DNA of 64,000 bases, taken from Amyloporia xantha. Its lineage: Eukaryota; Basidiomycota; Agaricomycetes; Polyporales; Adustoporiaceae. Below, one piece after another: positions 1 to 10,990 of the stretch. The DNA lies in assembly GCA_036971615.1 (NCBI GenBank), contig JAYKKR010000014.1:434001-498000 (forward strand), read 5' to 3'. The stretch's first letter is position 1; every line of letters begins with the position of its first letter. The notes under the pieces are model-generated. The model searched no databases. It had not been told where the DNA came from and worked only from the letters and a program-made list of their open reading frames with translations. The position numbers were made by a program, and so were the translations under genes.

Positions 1-180
1 TACATGCAGCATCTTAAAAATAGTAGCAGACGTACATGTATTTGCATTCTAGTGTGCGGGCGACTGATTAGCTGATAAGAACTCGTCGGGTCCGTTGAGA
101 GGACTCCGCCGCGGCGCGCGACTACAAGTTCCGCGCTTTGGAACGATTATTGAGAGAATTCCGCTCTCGTGAAGCAGGCC

Positions 181-2538
181 ATGTCTGTGGTATATTATAA
201 CCCTGGCGCATTGCACTACTCGATACTGCCGTCCGGGCTACCCGATCCCAGAGCCACCATCTTCCACCAACACATCGCGAGCTATGCTCCCAGTGAGCTC
301 CTGTCCCTTCCAGAAGTAGCACAGGACTTACAGGTGGGATACGTCTTCCTGAAGAATGAGTCTGCGCGCCTTCATCCACCAGGTCCCAAGATCCTCGGTG
401 TGTCGTGGGCCACGTACCGTGCTGTAACGCAGCATCTTGGCCTTACGATTCATCCCGACAGATCCATCGAGGATCTAGCTCGCGCTGCACAGCATCAACG
501 GATCACTCTGATGGCGGCAGCAGACGGAAACCATGGGCGGGCCGTAGCGAGGATGGCCCGTCTCTTGGGTCTAAAGTGCTGCATCTTTGTTCCGATGGCT
601 CTTGATGATGCTATCAAAGCGATCATCGCTGAGGAAGGCGCAGAGGTCCTGGAGGTGAAGGGGGGCTATGATCTCGCGGTGAAAGAAGCGTCCGAAACTG
701 CAGACAGAACAGACGGAGGTATTCTGATTCAGGAGGATGCTGCATTGGACAATTATGAGGATATACCAAAGGTGCGCTTCGACTCCTAATTCGCCCGAGC
801 AGTTGAAAACCAATGAGTCTGAACTGTGGACAGTGGATTGTAGACGGATATTCGACAATGCTAACGGAGATGGATGAACAAGTGTTTAAAGCGACAGAAG
901 GGAAGCATGCAGACATCATCATCGTACCTGTTGGGTTCGGGTCGTTAGCACAAGCTGTCGTCACGCATTTCAAGCAGCCAGAACGTACGAAGTACACAAA
1001 AATCATCACCGTTGAGCCTGATACAGCTGCATGTCTGAAGAGATGTTTGCTTGCTGGATCTGATACACCATCGAGTATCTTGACTAGCCCAACGATCATG
1101 ACAAGCCTCAATCGTGGTACTGTTTCGCCAATCGCATGGCCCCTTCTGCGCAGTGGCGTAGACGTCGCGATGTCCGTGACAGACATGGAAGCGCATAGAG
1201 CTATAAAAGACCTTCATACTCAGGGCATTGCCGTGGGGCCCTGCGGCGCAGCACCTTTTGCGGCCCTTCGCCAACTTGCATCTCGGCCCGACATAGACAT
1301 TCTTAAACCGAACAGTGTGGTCGTCGTTCTCGCCACCGAAGGTCCGCGAGACTATCCACAGCCCCTGGACACTACTACGACAGATCCTGTAGTGCTCACA
1401 CAGATTCTTACGCGCATCGACTCCTCTAATCCAGATTTGAGCCAGGAAGCAGGAGCAGGAGAATCAGCAATTGCAGACTACCTTCTTGCATGGCTGACGC
1501 ATCACGGATTCGAGACGCATCGTCTTGAGGCGCACCATGGACGACCTAGTGTCGTGGGGGTGGCCAGAGGAAGCGGGGGCGGAAGAACGTTGATGTTTAA
1601 CGGGCATATCGACACCGTGACGCTCGCTGGATACGATGGAAACCCGCTCAGTGGGGAAGTCGTAGATGGCGCTGTGCATGGCCGAGGTTCGTTCGATATG
1701 AAGGCGGGAATCGCTGCATCACTTGTTGCAGCTTACCGTGCTCGTGACAAACGACCATTAACAGGTGATATCGTCCTTGCGCTTGTCGCAGACGAGGAAA
1801 ATCTCAGCCTGGGTACGCAGGAGCTGCTGTCTGCAGGTTGGCGGGCAGACGGCGCTGTTGTTAGCGAGCCCACCAACCATGGCTTGATGCTGTCACACAA
1901 GGGTTTTGTGTGGGCGGAAATCGATATCATCGGAAAAGCTGGACATGGCTCTCTACCAGATTTGAGCATAGACGCCATCACCAAAGCGGGGACACTTCCT
2001 TTTGGCGTTAGAGCAATACGGTAAAGCGCTGCTCAATGGTGAAGTGGAAGGAGCAGTGAGACACGAGCAGCTAGGAACCGGTACTGTCCACGCTAGCCTG
2101 ATCAAGGGAGGAGAAGAGATGTCGTCATATCCTGCCCTCTGCACGGTGTCCATTGAACGGAGAACAGTTCCTGGGGAGACGACGCACCTAGTAAAAACAC
2201 AGCTACGCATGATCCTCGACGAGATCGTAGAGCGTATACCCGATTTCAAGTATGGGTTGCGCATGGGTGATTCGAGGTCACCATTTGGAATCAGCCAGGA
2301 ACATGCATTCGTGAAGACGTTCGCAAGACATGCCACAGAAACGCTAGAAAAACCACCTCGAATAATGGGCGCGCCATATTGGGCAGACAGCGCACTACTG
2401 GCAGATGTCGGAATACCTGTTGTGCTCTTCGGTGTTCAGGGAGAGGGGGCGCACGCATCGAGAGAATGGGCAGCGGTAGACAGCATCGAGAAGGTCACCA
2501 GAACGTTGACGGAGGTTGCTGTTGACTTCTGTAGTTGA
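181..2538 (+). CDS. Diaminopropionate ammonia-lyase / M20 deacylase fusion protein
   Basis: Exons 181-771 and 834-2538, joined by a 62-bp phase-0 intron (gtgcgc...gacag). Residues 1 to about 380 match fold-type II PLP enzymes of the diaminopropionate ammonia-lyase group: the PLP lysine lies in GPKILG (K70), with ADGNHGR and the glycine loop VPVGFGSLAQAVV. These enzymes deaminate 2,3-diaminopropionate to pyruvate and ammonia. Residues from about 385 to 764 form an M20 metallopeptidase/deacylase of the ArgE/DapE type: GHIDTV, GRGSFDMKAG, ADEEN, SEPTNHG, KAGHGS and a final GEGAHASREW supply the usual zinc and catalytic residues. Start chosen at the first ATG (181); the upstream GTG at 169 is not needed. 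The frame breaks once, at the GGGG run 1988-1991; dropping one G restores KAGHFLLALEQYG. The substrate of the second half is unknown, but N-acyl diamino acids are a reasonable inference from the fusion. Confidence 0.85.
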
Positions 2539-3013
2539 CCAAAGACACGGATATAGCAAAATTACTGCCAGGAAAGAAATCAATAGCGCAGATCAGGCTT
2601 CAATCTCATCAAGACCGTTTGCACCATGTTAAATCAGGCGACCACCAGGAATTTGACAGTACTAGTTCTTAGATAGGAAGTAAGCATGTATGCATGCTTG
2701 ATGGGACGGCTGGAATTCTGGTTACATAGCTGAGACTGTCCATTGCTGATTAGTGGTAATGGCGGTCAAGGTGTGTGCAGTTCGTCGGCTGCACGCTGTC
2801 GACGCGCTAGTCACAAATAACGTGCTCTTCATCACGCGACTAATGTCACGCATTCGTGGTACACCGTGCATGACTCCGTTAGCCACTACATGGCATGAAA
2901 TCTCTGAGACGACTTCACAGAAACACATAAAATCTGGCGTCCCACGAAATCGCGCACCCAAGATATGAAACAACTATAAACGCGGCAAGTTGTAAATCCA
3001 CGATCGCTTTGAT

Positions 3014-3586
3014 CTAAAGGCCTCCAGTGAATACATCAAAAGTAGCCTGTGAGTCATGCCGGTGCTCGCAGAAATTATGATTGGCCAAGACAAGGCCAAG
3101 AAGATTGAGTTCCATTCGGGAGAAGCACACATCGGGGAAGTCTATGACGCATTCATCATATTGTAAAGAAGTCAACGTCGCATCAGTATTTGACTCAATG
3201 CCACGCGTACGGGCAGTGGTCGCTACTGGAGCAGGATCGCCGACCAAGCAAGCTTTGTAAGTGGTATTGCTACAGAAATCATGGCACCAGATCCATTTTG
3301 GACAGGTAGACATATTGGGCGCCGTACGGACTGAAATGGCCGCCCAGATTATTAACGCTATACATGGGACCTTGACAGGTTCCGAGATATTCATGACATA
3401 CGGAAAACATACCAGCCACACCTCGGCACTATCCGAAACTATTTCAAACTCCACAATCTTAATCCCCCTCACCTCCCTACGACGGCTGGCACAAAACATT
3501 TGTAAACAAACGGCCTCGGTCGAGGGTCGCCTTGATTTGGAAAGCACTGTCGCCGGGATTCTTCGTGGCGCGCGGTAGCGGGTCAT
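3014..3586 (-). CDS. Unidentified open frame, 190 codons
   Basis: An uninterrupted 190-codon minus-strand frame that I do not recognise. Its N-terminal part overlaps the left arm of the inverted repeat and is rich in Arg and Cys. The middle is moderately hydrophobic (WAAISVRTAP area) and the C-terminal third is Cys/His-containing. No signal peptide, known motif or obvious intron is seen. It may be a transposon-derived remnant or chance; the right repeat arm encodes the same 31 residues in the opposite orientation, which argues that this part at least is repeat sequence and not a host gene. Confidence 0.2.
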   Translation of the reverse strand: MTRYRAPRRIPATVLSKSRRPSTEAVCLQMFCASRRREVRGIKIVEFEIVSDSAEVWLVCFPYVMNISEPVKVPCIALIIWAAISVRTAPNMSTCPKWIWCHDFCSNTTYKACLVGDPAPVATTARTRGIESNTDATLTSLQYDECVIDFPDVCFSRMELNLLGLVLANHNFCEHRHDSQATFDVFTGGL

Positions 3587-4023
3587 ACTGAGTAGAATGC
3601 AAAATGTGTGTTACTTGATGAATGACTTCCAAAAACCATTCATAAAATGCCTCTCATGTACAGAAGTATCCTTGTACTTAAAAGTTAGTCACTATTAAGC
3701 AGAATGGAGCAACAGTCAGGTTAGTTCATACCAACTCCCTCATAGAAGGCCCATTTCTAAATCATGAAGGGTGAATCTCTTTATTTTGCCTATCAATTAT
3801 GTTTATCATGCACTAAACATATTATTAAAAAATTTGGGAGATGCGTAGGCCCGTAGAATGCTCAAAGGCGGTCTCTGTGCACTCGCACACGCATCAGAAT
3901 TTGTTTTCGTCGGCGCCAGAGCCTTCCAAATCGAGGCGACCCTCGACCGAGGCCGTTTGTTTACAAATGTTTTGTGCCAGCCGTCGTAGGGAGGTGAGGG
4001 GGATTAAGATTGTGGAGTTTGAA
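3443..4023. repeat. 113-bp inverted repeat pair (possible foldback/MITE element)
   Basis: The arm 3443-3555 is the reverse complement of 3911-4023 with about four mismatches in 113 bp. The outer 80-odd bases are perfect and the mismatches cluster at the inner end. The spacer is 355 bp. Immediate flanks read TAT on both sides (3440-3442 and 4024-4026), a possible 3-bp or TA target duplication. The geometry fits a non-autonomous DNA transposon with long terminal inverted repeats, or a foldback element. Confidence 0.7.
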
Positions 4024-4713
4024 TATTCACGTGATTATCACATGACTATACACGTGACTCTACTTAGGATATAGTACAGAGTACCGCCTTCAGATGGGCC
4101 CCCACCTCCCGAAGACGGGTGGGAAGGAACCTGGGACCTTGATTGCTTCAAATCCAATTCAAATCCGTGGTGTCAGATTGTCCAACATGAAGTTACCGCG
4201 GACGGAGCTTTTCCAAAAAAGGACCACCGGTGACGCTTACGCCACACAAGCCAATGAGCCCCGGACACAGAAACATATGTTCGTAACGTCTATGTCTCAC
4301 TGCAAGCAGCTCAATAATCGGACAGGGATAGCAGCGCAATCGGGAAGCATGAATGAGTCGAAACCCGAGGGGTTGCCAATAATCACTGAAACTTCTGAAA
4401 CCACCCCGGACACCGGATAAAGCCCTGAACTAGTCTTTTGAAGACATCTCGGATTCAGGGCAAGGGCTTGTGTTATCTATCACTTGACAAGGTTCTCAGG
4501 ATCGGCACGACCATCAAGAAGATATAGCACCTCCAGACGCCTGTAGAGTCATTGCAGTAGACGCCCTATGAAGTCTCAATTGTGAGTAGAACATCATAGC
4601 TGGGTACATTGCGAACTCACCTCATCGCCTAACAGGCCTCTTATAAATGGAACCTTAAGTGTGATAGTCAAACTCCATCTCTCGCCCTGCTTTTGTTTCC
4701 TTTTCTGGCCAAA

Positions 4714-6393
4714 ATGCCCTCAGAAACTACTGTCTCCGCCGCCCCGGTCAACTGGGGGACATTCACTATGACCCTTTACAACAGTCGACGACCACCGGTG
4801 GCTGCACTGCGTGTCGACAAGCTCGAAGAGGCCGCTCGTGAAAAGCTGAAGGACTGCCCCGGTAAGTCGCCTCAATAACATCAACACACAGCGAGCTAGT
4901 ACCGAACACAGCAAGCAGACGCCTTCCTTTTCGTCTTCGGCGGTGCAGGCACAGGCTCTACGAAAGACGGCAATTACGCCGAATTCCAGAAGTGGAAGAT
5001 CATACCTCGGGTGCTGCGCAACGTGACGACCCGCAGTCTCGAGGTAAGATGTTCCTCCAGGCTCCCTTCTGTCGAGACCTGGTTCGCCGTTGCCTGAGCT
5101 AAAGATACCCGATCCCGCAGACGACGCTCTTCGGTGTGAAATATCCATCGCCCCTCCTCCTGTCGCCCATAGGCGCACAGACGATCGTCCACCCCGAGGG
5201 CGAGTGCGCGAGCGCAAAGGCTGCAGGTGATCTCGGGGTAGGGTTCGTGATGAGCACCGCATCGAGCCGCTCCATCGAAGCCGTCGCCAAAGCCAACGGA
5301 TCCGGCCCTCGCTGGTACATGCTCTACTGGTACGTGCAGCGTTGTCCCTGGACTCATCCCCATGTGCCAGATGTTACGTATACATACACACAGGGGCAAG
5401 AACACGGACATAACGCTCTCCCTCCTATCGCGCGCCAAGAAAAGCGCGTTCAGCGTCCTCGTCGTCACCATGGACGGCTCAACGCACGGCTGGCGCCCGT
5501 CCGACCTCGACACGGCATACCTGCCCATCTTCCACGGCATCGGCGCACAAGTCGGGATGACCGACCCGGTGTTCATGGCGCAGTTCGGGCTGCCGCCACA
5601 CCCGGAGGACGTGACGGTCGACTTTCCCTACGTTGCTGCGCATATGGATGAGCAAGTCCTGGCGGGGAACAAGATCGTCGCGGAACAATCCCGCCTCGGG
5701 CGGAAGTTCTTCGAGCAGATCCTCGACTCGAGCAAAACGTGGGACGAGCTGGCTGGCCTGAAACAGCACTGGGAGGGGCCTTTGGTATTAAAGGGCATCC
5801 TGTCCGTCGAGGTGCGTGCATGGTCTAGCAGATCGTCCCCCACAAGTTCACGGCCCCGTCCAGGACGCAGAACTGGCGCTCGACCATGGCGTGGATGGCA
5901 TCATCGTCTCAAACCACGGTACGGCAGTCATTAAGACTCAAAAAGACGAAGACGATGCTGACCCTATGCGACCCAGGTGGCCGCCAGATCGACGGCGCCG
6001 TACCCACCCTATACGCCCTACACCAGATCATGCAAAGTCCAAAAGTATGCGCAGCCCAAGCGAAAGGAAAATTCACCGTCATGCTGGACTCGGGCGTCCG
6101 CACCGGTACCGACGTCCTGAAGGCGATTGCTCTCGGCGCCCAAGCCGTGCTATGTAAGCTCCCGATTACGGAGACACGAACAGCCGCTCACTGATGTGTG
6201 GACGTCTGAACGCTTCGACACAGATGGACGGCCATTTATCTACGCCCTCGCCGTAGGCGGCTCAGCGGGTGTTGAGAGCCAGATCAGAGGAACACTTGCT
6301 GAGCTCGACACTACGCTGGGCCTGACAGGCTTTACAAACCTAGACGACCTCCGTGCGAACGGGGACAAGGTCCTGGTGAAGTTCAAAGATTAA
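4714..6393 (+). CDS. FMN-dependent 2-hydroxy-acid oxidase (lactate 2-monooxygenase type)
   Basis: Seven exons: 4714-4861, 4919-5043, 5121-5329, 5394-5811, 5864-5918, 5977-6153, 6224-6393. Together they give 433 residues with no frame break. Family members oxidise L-lactate or related 2-hydroxy acids on a (beta/alpha)8 barrel binding FMN. Seen here: SPIGAQTIVHPEGE, YMLYWGKNTD, VLVVTMDG with GWRPSDLD (typical of the lactate monooxygenase branch), LVLKGI with the FMN lysine, SNHGGRQIDG with the catalytic His (about residue 318) and substrate Arg, then LDSGVRTGTDVLKAI and GRPFIYALAVGG. The start has an AAA before the ATG. No targeting peptide or cytochrome b5 domain is present, so it is probably cytosolic or peroxisomal and not a flavocytochrome b2. 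The exact substrate cannot be told from sequence. Confidence 0.92.
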
Positions 6394-7090
6394 CATGGTC
6401 AGCGACCTTTCAAATGATGACCTGGAATTGTGTAACACCTCATATAACTTGGCACAAGCTATGGAGGAATTGAGACACATTGGGGTCATAAATAGCATTA
6501 GTTGGCAAATTTGTACTCCAGAGATAATTGAATCGTACCTGTATTGAAAACTCTCGGCACCTTTCTTTAGCAGACTGAACGCTGCCGGTCCCTGGTACCT
6601 GTGAAAAGGATAGACACTTTTCGCAGCGGTTTTGGGAGCTCAAGTATGAGATGATCCTAGTACTAGTGATGTCAACATTCGTGTACCGAACACCGACTGC
6701 ACCTACCTACCGATCCCCTTGGCCTCCACCTTCACACGCACCGGGTATGACAAGTAGATAATATTGCTATTCAACGTAGTACAATGCCGACGACACATGC
6801 ATACATGTACACCACTAGAGTTCACGGACAAAGCTATAACCTGATTACGATACGACAAACTGAGCACTACAAATACTGACGGATATACGACTTCTTCGCG
6901 AGACCTGGGCCATTAGCTGAGCATCTTCTAGCGATACTGATACTGAGCACTCACATTCACAGAATGCACGGGCTGCAGAAAAATTAGCGACAAGATTGAA
7001 TGTCCATCACCACCCCCCGCTCCGCAACGACACTACCAACCCCCCTCACCTCACACACTCGACCCAACCCACACCTCTCCAGCACCGCCC
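6394..7090. other. Intergenic, convergent genes
   Basis: About 700 bp between the ends of two convergent genes (FMN oxidase and the PPTase-like gene). I see no convincing open frame, RNA gene or repeat. It probably holds both 3' untranslated regions. Confidence 0.5.
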
Positions 7091-8048
7091 TCAGTCCGTC
7101 AACTTCGGCACCACGTTGATGAGCTGGTCCAGATTGATGAACTGCACCCACGACTCGAGCTCCTTGCGCTCCTTCTGCCAGATGAACCTGCTCTCTCGCG
7201 ACCCGCGGAAGAACGCGCACGCGCATTGGTACGCCTCCTCCACCACCGCCCCGTCGCGCGCCACCCCGATCTGCGCCTGCCACACGCGGAACTCCCACCC
7301 CTGCAACAGGACGCCGTCCCCGCTCGCCTGCTCCTTGGGAATGTTGAACTCGAGCCGCGTCCAGTCGAACCCGAGCGGCTGCCCGATCGCTTTGATGTAC
7401 GCCTGTTTCAGCGCGAGCAGTAGGCACAGCCGCCGCAGGACGACCTCGTCCCCCTCGGACGGATCGATGAAGGTCGTTTCTAAGGGGGTGAGCTAGCCGA
7501 GTTGTCAATCTATGTCAACAAAAGAAATCACGCCCCGACATACCCTATGGTGTTGTGACTCTGCGTACGCCCCCACGCTCACTCCGGGCGGATTTACCGA
7601 GAGCTGGCGCATGCCCATCCCGACGTTTATCACTTCGTTCTTGCGTCCCTGTGTCATCACCATCCCCACTAGATTATTGTCATAGGCCAAATGGTATCCA
7701 ATCATCGACCGTAGCCGGTTTGTCGGATTGAGCGCACTGTCCACATCCTACGGACGGGTGAATAAAAAGACCCAGTTATATCCGACACAATACACACCTG
7801 TTCGATATAATGTTTCCCGTTCGAACTGATCTGATCTCGCCACTTTGACCGCGGGATACGTCTATGCCGCATCATCAGCAAGGGGAGCATGTGTGCAATT
7901 ACTTGTCCTGAAGGAGAGTGGATCAAGTGCCAAGAGAACGGGTGGAATAAACTTAAGACTTACGCATGGTATCAGGTACGGTGGGTGCGTACTGGACGTT
8001 GGCGTGGGGAACGCAGGTCTGCATGGTCTGGAAGCACCGGTCATACTC
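7091..8048 (-). CDS. Degenerate 4'-phosphopantetheinyl transferase-like protein (5' end not resolved)
   Basis: Minus-strand exons 7964-8048, 7798-7907, 7544-7747 and 7091-7492, with introns of 50-56 bp, all in frame to the stop at 7091. Similarity to fungal Sfp/NpgA-type PPTases: HMLPLLMMRHRRIPRSKW and GKHYI near the N-terminus, IGYHLAYDNNLVGM where the family has a GYN(I/L)(S/T)HD-like stretch, LTPLE, and ALKQAYIKAIGQPLGFDW. PPTases load carrier proteins of polyketide, peptide and lysine-pathway enzymes. The metal-binding Asp of the usual GVD/GID motif is Gly here (NVGMGM), and the Glu of WxxKEAxxK is Gln (KQA) with the Trp also lost. It is therefore probably inactive as a PPTase, or changed in function. 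The first exon(s) upstream of 8048 could not be placed. Confidence 0.7.
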
Positions 8049-9726
8049 CTGCAAACAGATTAAGCGCCGAATTCAAAGGAGTGGTCTGAGTGGCGGAGAT
8101 CCGCAAGTATCTAGACAGCGCTACACAAGCCGGTGTAGCGCTCTGCAGAAACTGTCGAGGTACTCGCTGCCCAGCAATACTAGTTGGACGTACCTCCGAA
8201 GTCATTTCGCGATTGAGGAAGAGCATCCATACAAGTAATGGGCAGTCCATCGTTGTTCATGAAAGAGCAGGTAGGCCCCTGAGACAGCAAGGCAACAAGT
8301 TGAAAGAGGACTGCTGTAGACAATAGCTATTTGTGCAGCGCGACCGTGGTTACGCGGACGTGGCGCAATGTCGTGAGGTGCGGTTGCGGTACGTATATAT
8401 GAAGGGAGAAGAATAGCAAGGGCGCCGAGGGGAGCAGATTCGGAGAGGGTCACTCTGTGTAGCAAGTTGAAGTGATCGGACCATGGTCGTGGCCGTAGGA
8501 TAAAGAGCGCCGGTCCATAAGGCTGCCTTATCTGATCTCTTTCCCACGGCTCCTTCTTTGTTTGCGAAGATCGCTTGGGGGTCCGAGCACTGGCTGCGCC
8601 TCCTCCGCAACAGAGAGACGGTGGCGGCACGCGAGAAGAGAGCCGGGTAGTTCGATATGTCGTAAGCAGACTATGAACGTGCGAGTGGGTTGTCGGGTGG
8701 CCGCCTGCTGGCCGCTGTGAGAAAGGGGGGGGAAGGTGGGTACTCCATTCCAAGGCGGGAGGGCTGCCCTTATATACTGTGCACAGCCTCGAACGACAGG
8801 ATATGACATCAGAAGATAGAAATTACACTTGACAGCTTGCGCCCGAGGAAGCTGGGCACATGACAGAAAGGCAGAAAAAACACATACAAATTCGGAAGGA
8901 GGGCTACTAAATACGGAAACCGTTCTGTAGGCCGGGTCGCCCGGCGCTGGCACAGACAGCGGGGAATGTCTCGGCGGAATCGTGGAGGCCCGAATCGTGC
9001 GCCGGACTCGGGAGCGGGACATCGCCTTGTTCGCGCTTCGCGGCATTCTCCGCCGTCCTTTTCCACTGTGTAGCCTACATACCGTAAGCCTTACTAAAGG
9101 TAAGTCCATTGAAAACAGAAAAGAAAGAAGAAAATAAATAGAATTGACGTGGTAGATCGTCTTCTTACTATAGATCTAGACGCGTCGGACGCAATTCTCT
9201 TCCACAACGGGATATCTCACGGATATCATTCATAACACTTCCATGATCCAAAGCGAGTACGCATCTGAAAATGACCATGAACTGTGTCTGCAGATGTCCA
9301 AGTTGGATAGTCTACCGCAAGCCGATAGCAGCGTCATGATCAGAGAGTCTCCGCCGAATCCCGATTGAAAAAAAAAGTAAAATTTCAACTTCACAAAGGC
9401 TAAATATACCACATCGGGAAAGCCTGGCACCAATTTGAGTAAGGATACTAGTTAGCAAGTTTACAGCCTATGACATCAGAGCCAGATAGCTAGATATGCA
9501 CGATCGCCGTTCCCTGCTGACACGCCAAATGCGTCAAGAGGCTTCGGACAAACGTGCATATGTATGTCGGACGCACCACAGAAAGGCATACCATTCTCGC
9601 ACATTCTCCTCATACTCTGACTGGACATTTCTCCGTCTGGTCACCTCGCAGGCTCTTCTCAATCATATCCTGCACCGTAGGCCCCCGACACACCACCATG
9701 CCTCCACCCTCACGTTCTTCCTTCCA
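8049..9726. other. No recognisable gene
   Basis: About 1.7 kb. Several overlapping open frames on the minus strand (8202-9109) have the Arg/Ser/Pro-rich composition expected of GC-rich non-coding DNA and no family features. Probably contains the unresolved 5' end of the PPTase-like gene. Confidence 0.4.
8117..8142. repeat. Perfect 10-bp palindrome with 6-nt loop
   Basis: AGCGCTACAC and GTGTAGCGCT flank AAGCCG. It lies just upstream of the first resolved PPTase-like exon, possibly within its 5' region. It could be a dimeric regulator site or chance. Confidence 0.5.
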
Positions 9727-10990
9727 CTACGTAAGACATGCCTCCTCATCCCGAACAAACGCGGTCCCACTCGCAAACAAGCCGTCTATCTCTTCCAGCG
9801 TGCGATTCGCTGTTTCGGGACAGTCGGGACAGAACGCCCACAGGAGCGGGATCGTCAGAAAGTTGACCGCGCCAAAAACACGCAGCGTGCCCTCCGTGAT
9901 GTGCGCGAGCACCACCGGGCTCAGCAGCGTCAGCGATCAGTTTCCTGCCGTGGATACACACGTGCGTCGGCCTTCCCTCGAGACGCTTCCAGAATCCACA
10001 CCAGGATCCTCACGATGTAGAAGAGAAGGAGACGGAGAGGACCCACGTCTGGTACGCCCACGAAATCGCCACATCGCGGCGAACATCGCGGCACACATGC
10101 ACACACAGCGCCGCCGCCCCGCCATACAGTCCTGCCATGGTTGTCCTTTAGCAAGCGGCTGAACGCACCCGCGAGGTTGAGGAAGGCGCCCTGGCAGGCC
10201 TGTCCCCCTGGAAGTATGCGATGCCTTTTCAGCGCTCCATCATACCGACACGATTGCGTTGAGGTATCCGGTTCCGATGCCATCGATGACACGGGCGCAG
10301 AGCATCCTACGGTCCTACGGCACCGGCAGTAGGGAGGGAGCGGAAAGGAAACATATATATACCATCCGATATTCTGTGCCGAGCACTGAAAAGTCGCGCC
10401 CACGAGTACCCACAAGCTGCCCTAAGAATAGGGTGTGTATTTTTAGTCCAGGCGATATTTGGATGCCAAGAAATCTTACCAGCACCATTGTCTGTACTCG
10501 ACTAAAGGTTTCGATCGCTCGTGGCCTTCTAAACTGGCTTGCCCCCGCTTACCTATCGCCGAATGCGCCACCCATGAGGCATCCCTGGCAGGAGGGTACC
10601 AAAAACATGTACTGACAATGCCGCCCTGTCTAGTAGGCTTCGTGATGCACTACGTATCCCTCCAACGGACCTTCGTATCTTCACATACTCATGAGTTACT
10701 TGTGGCATGGATTACCATTTCAGAAAGATGAGACATACGTCGAATGATCCGACTTCACGACACGAGCATAATCCGGAGACGTGTCGACGCCTGCAAACAG
10801 CAGTCATTCCTGCAGGTACAGGCTAGTACGGATTGCGCACCCCTGGCCATGGCCCATCCCTTGGCCTGGGGCCACACCTGAAGGCTTCAAGGCACGCTCA
10901 CAAGAAGGTCGCCAGTCCGGTCGCAAAGCTGATCGTGTAGTATGGCAAACGTCGGCTTGAGGCAGACGCAACGGCTTTGAACATGGCCAC
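9727..10990 (-). pseudogene. Decayed copy of the adjacent sugar transporter
   Basis: Stretches align in order and orientation with the intact transporter at 12180-14479. The frame at 9727-9915 reads TLRVFGAVNFLTIPLLWAF...ETANRTLEEID against TLHVFGAINFLTIPMVWAF...ETANRTLEEMD. DNA at 10259-10320, 10350-10430, 10615-10700 and 10725-10800 matches 13735-13785, 13825-13895, 14090-14160 and 14205-14275. Exons no longer connect: there are stops, indels and a duplicated 9-bp unit giving CPDCPETAN where the intact copy has YPETAN. The C-terminal tail ends early. It is best read as an old tandem duplicate, or as the older member of the pair. Confidence 0.8.

Larger units (their letters stand above)
2539..4713. 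other. Intergenic region with an inverted-repeat element
   Basis: About 2.2 kb between the ammonia-lyase fusion and the FMN oxidase. It holds the 113-bp inverted repeat (3443-4023), an unexplained minus-strand open frame (3014-3586) and two CACGTG E-box motifs at 4028-4033 and 4051-4056. These E-boxes lie about 660-690 bp upstream of the FMN oxidase start. The last 60 bp before 4714 are pyrimidine-rich, as expected of a basidiomycete core promoter. Confidence 0.6.

Noticed and set aside
8202..9109. Long overlapping minus-strand frames of 183 and 193 codons
   Set aside because: Arg/Ser/Pro-rich low-information sequence with no motif; expected from GC-rich DNA lacking stops.
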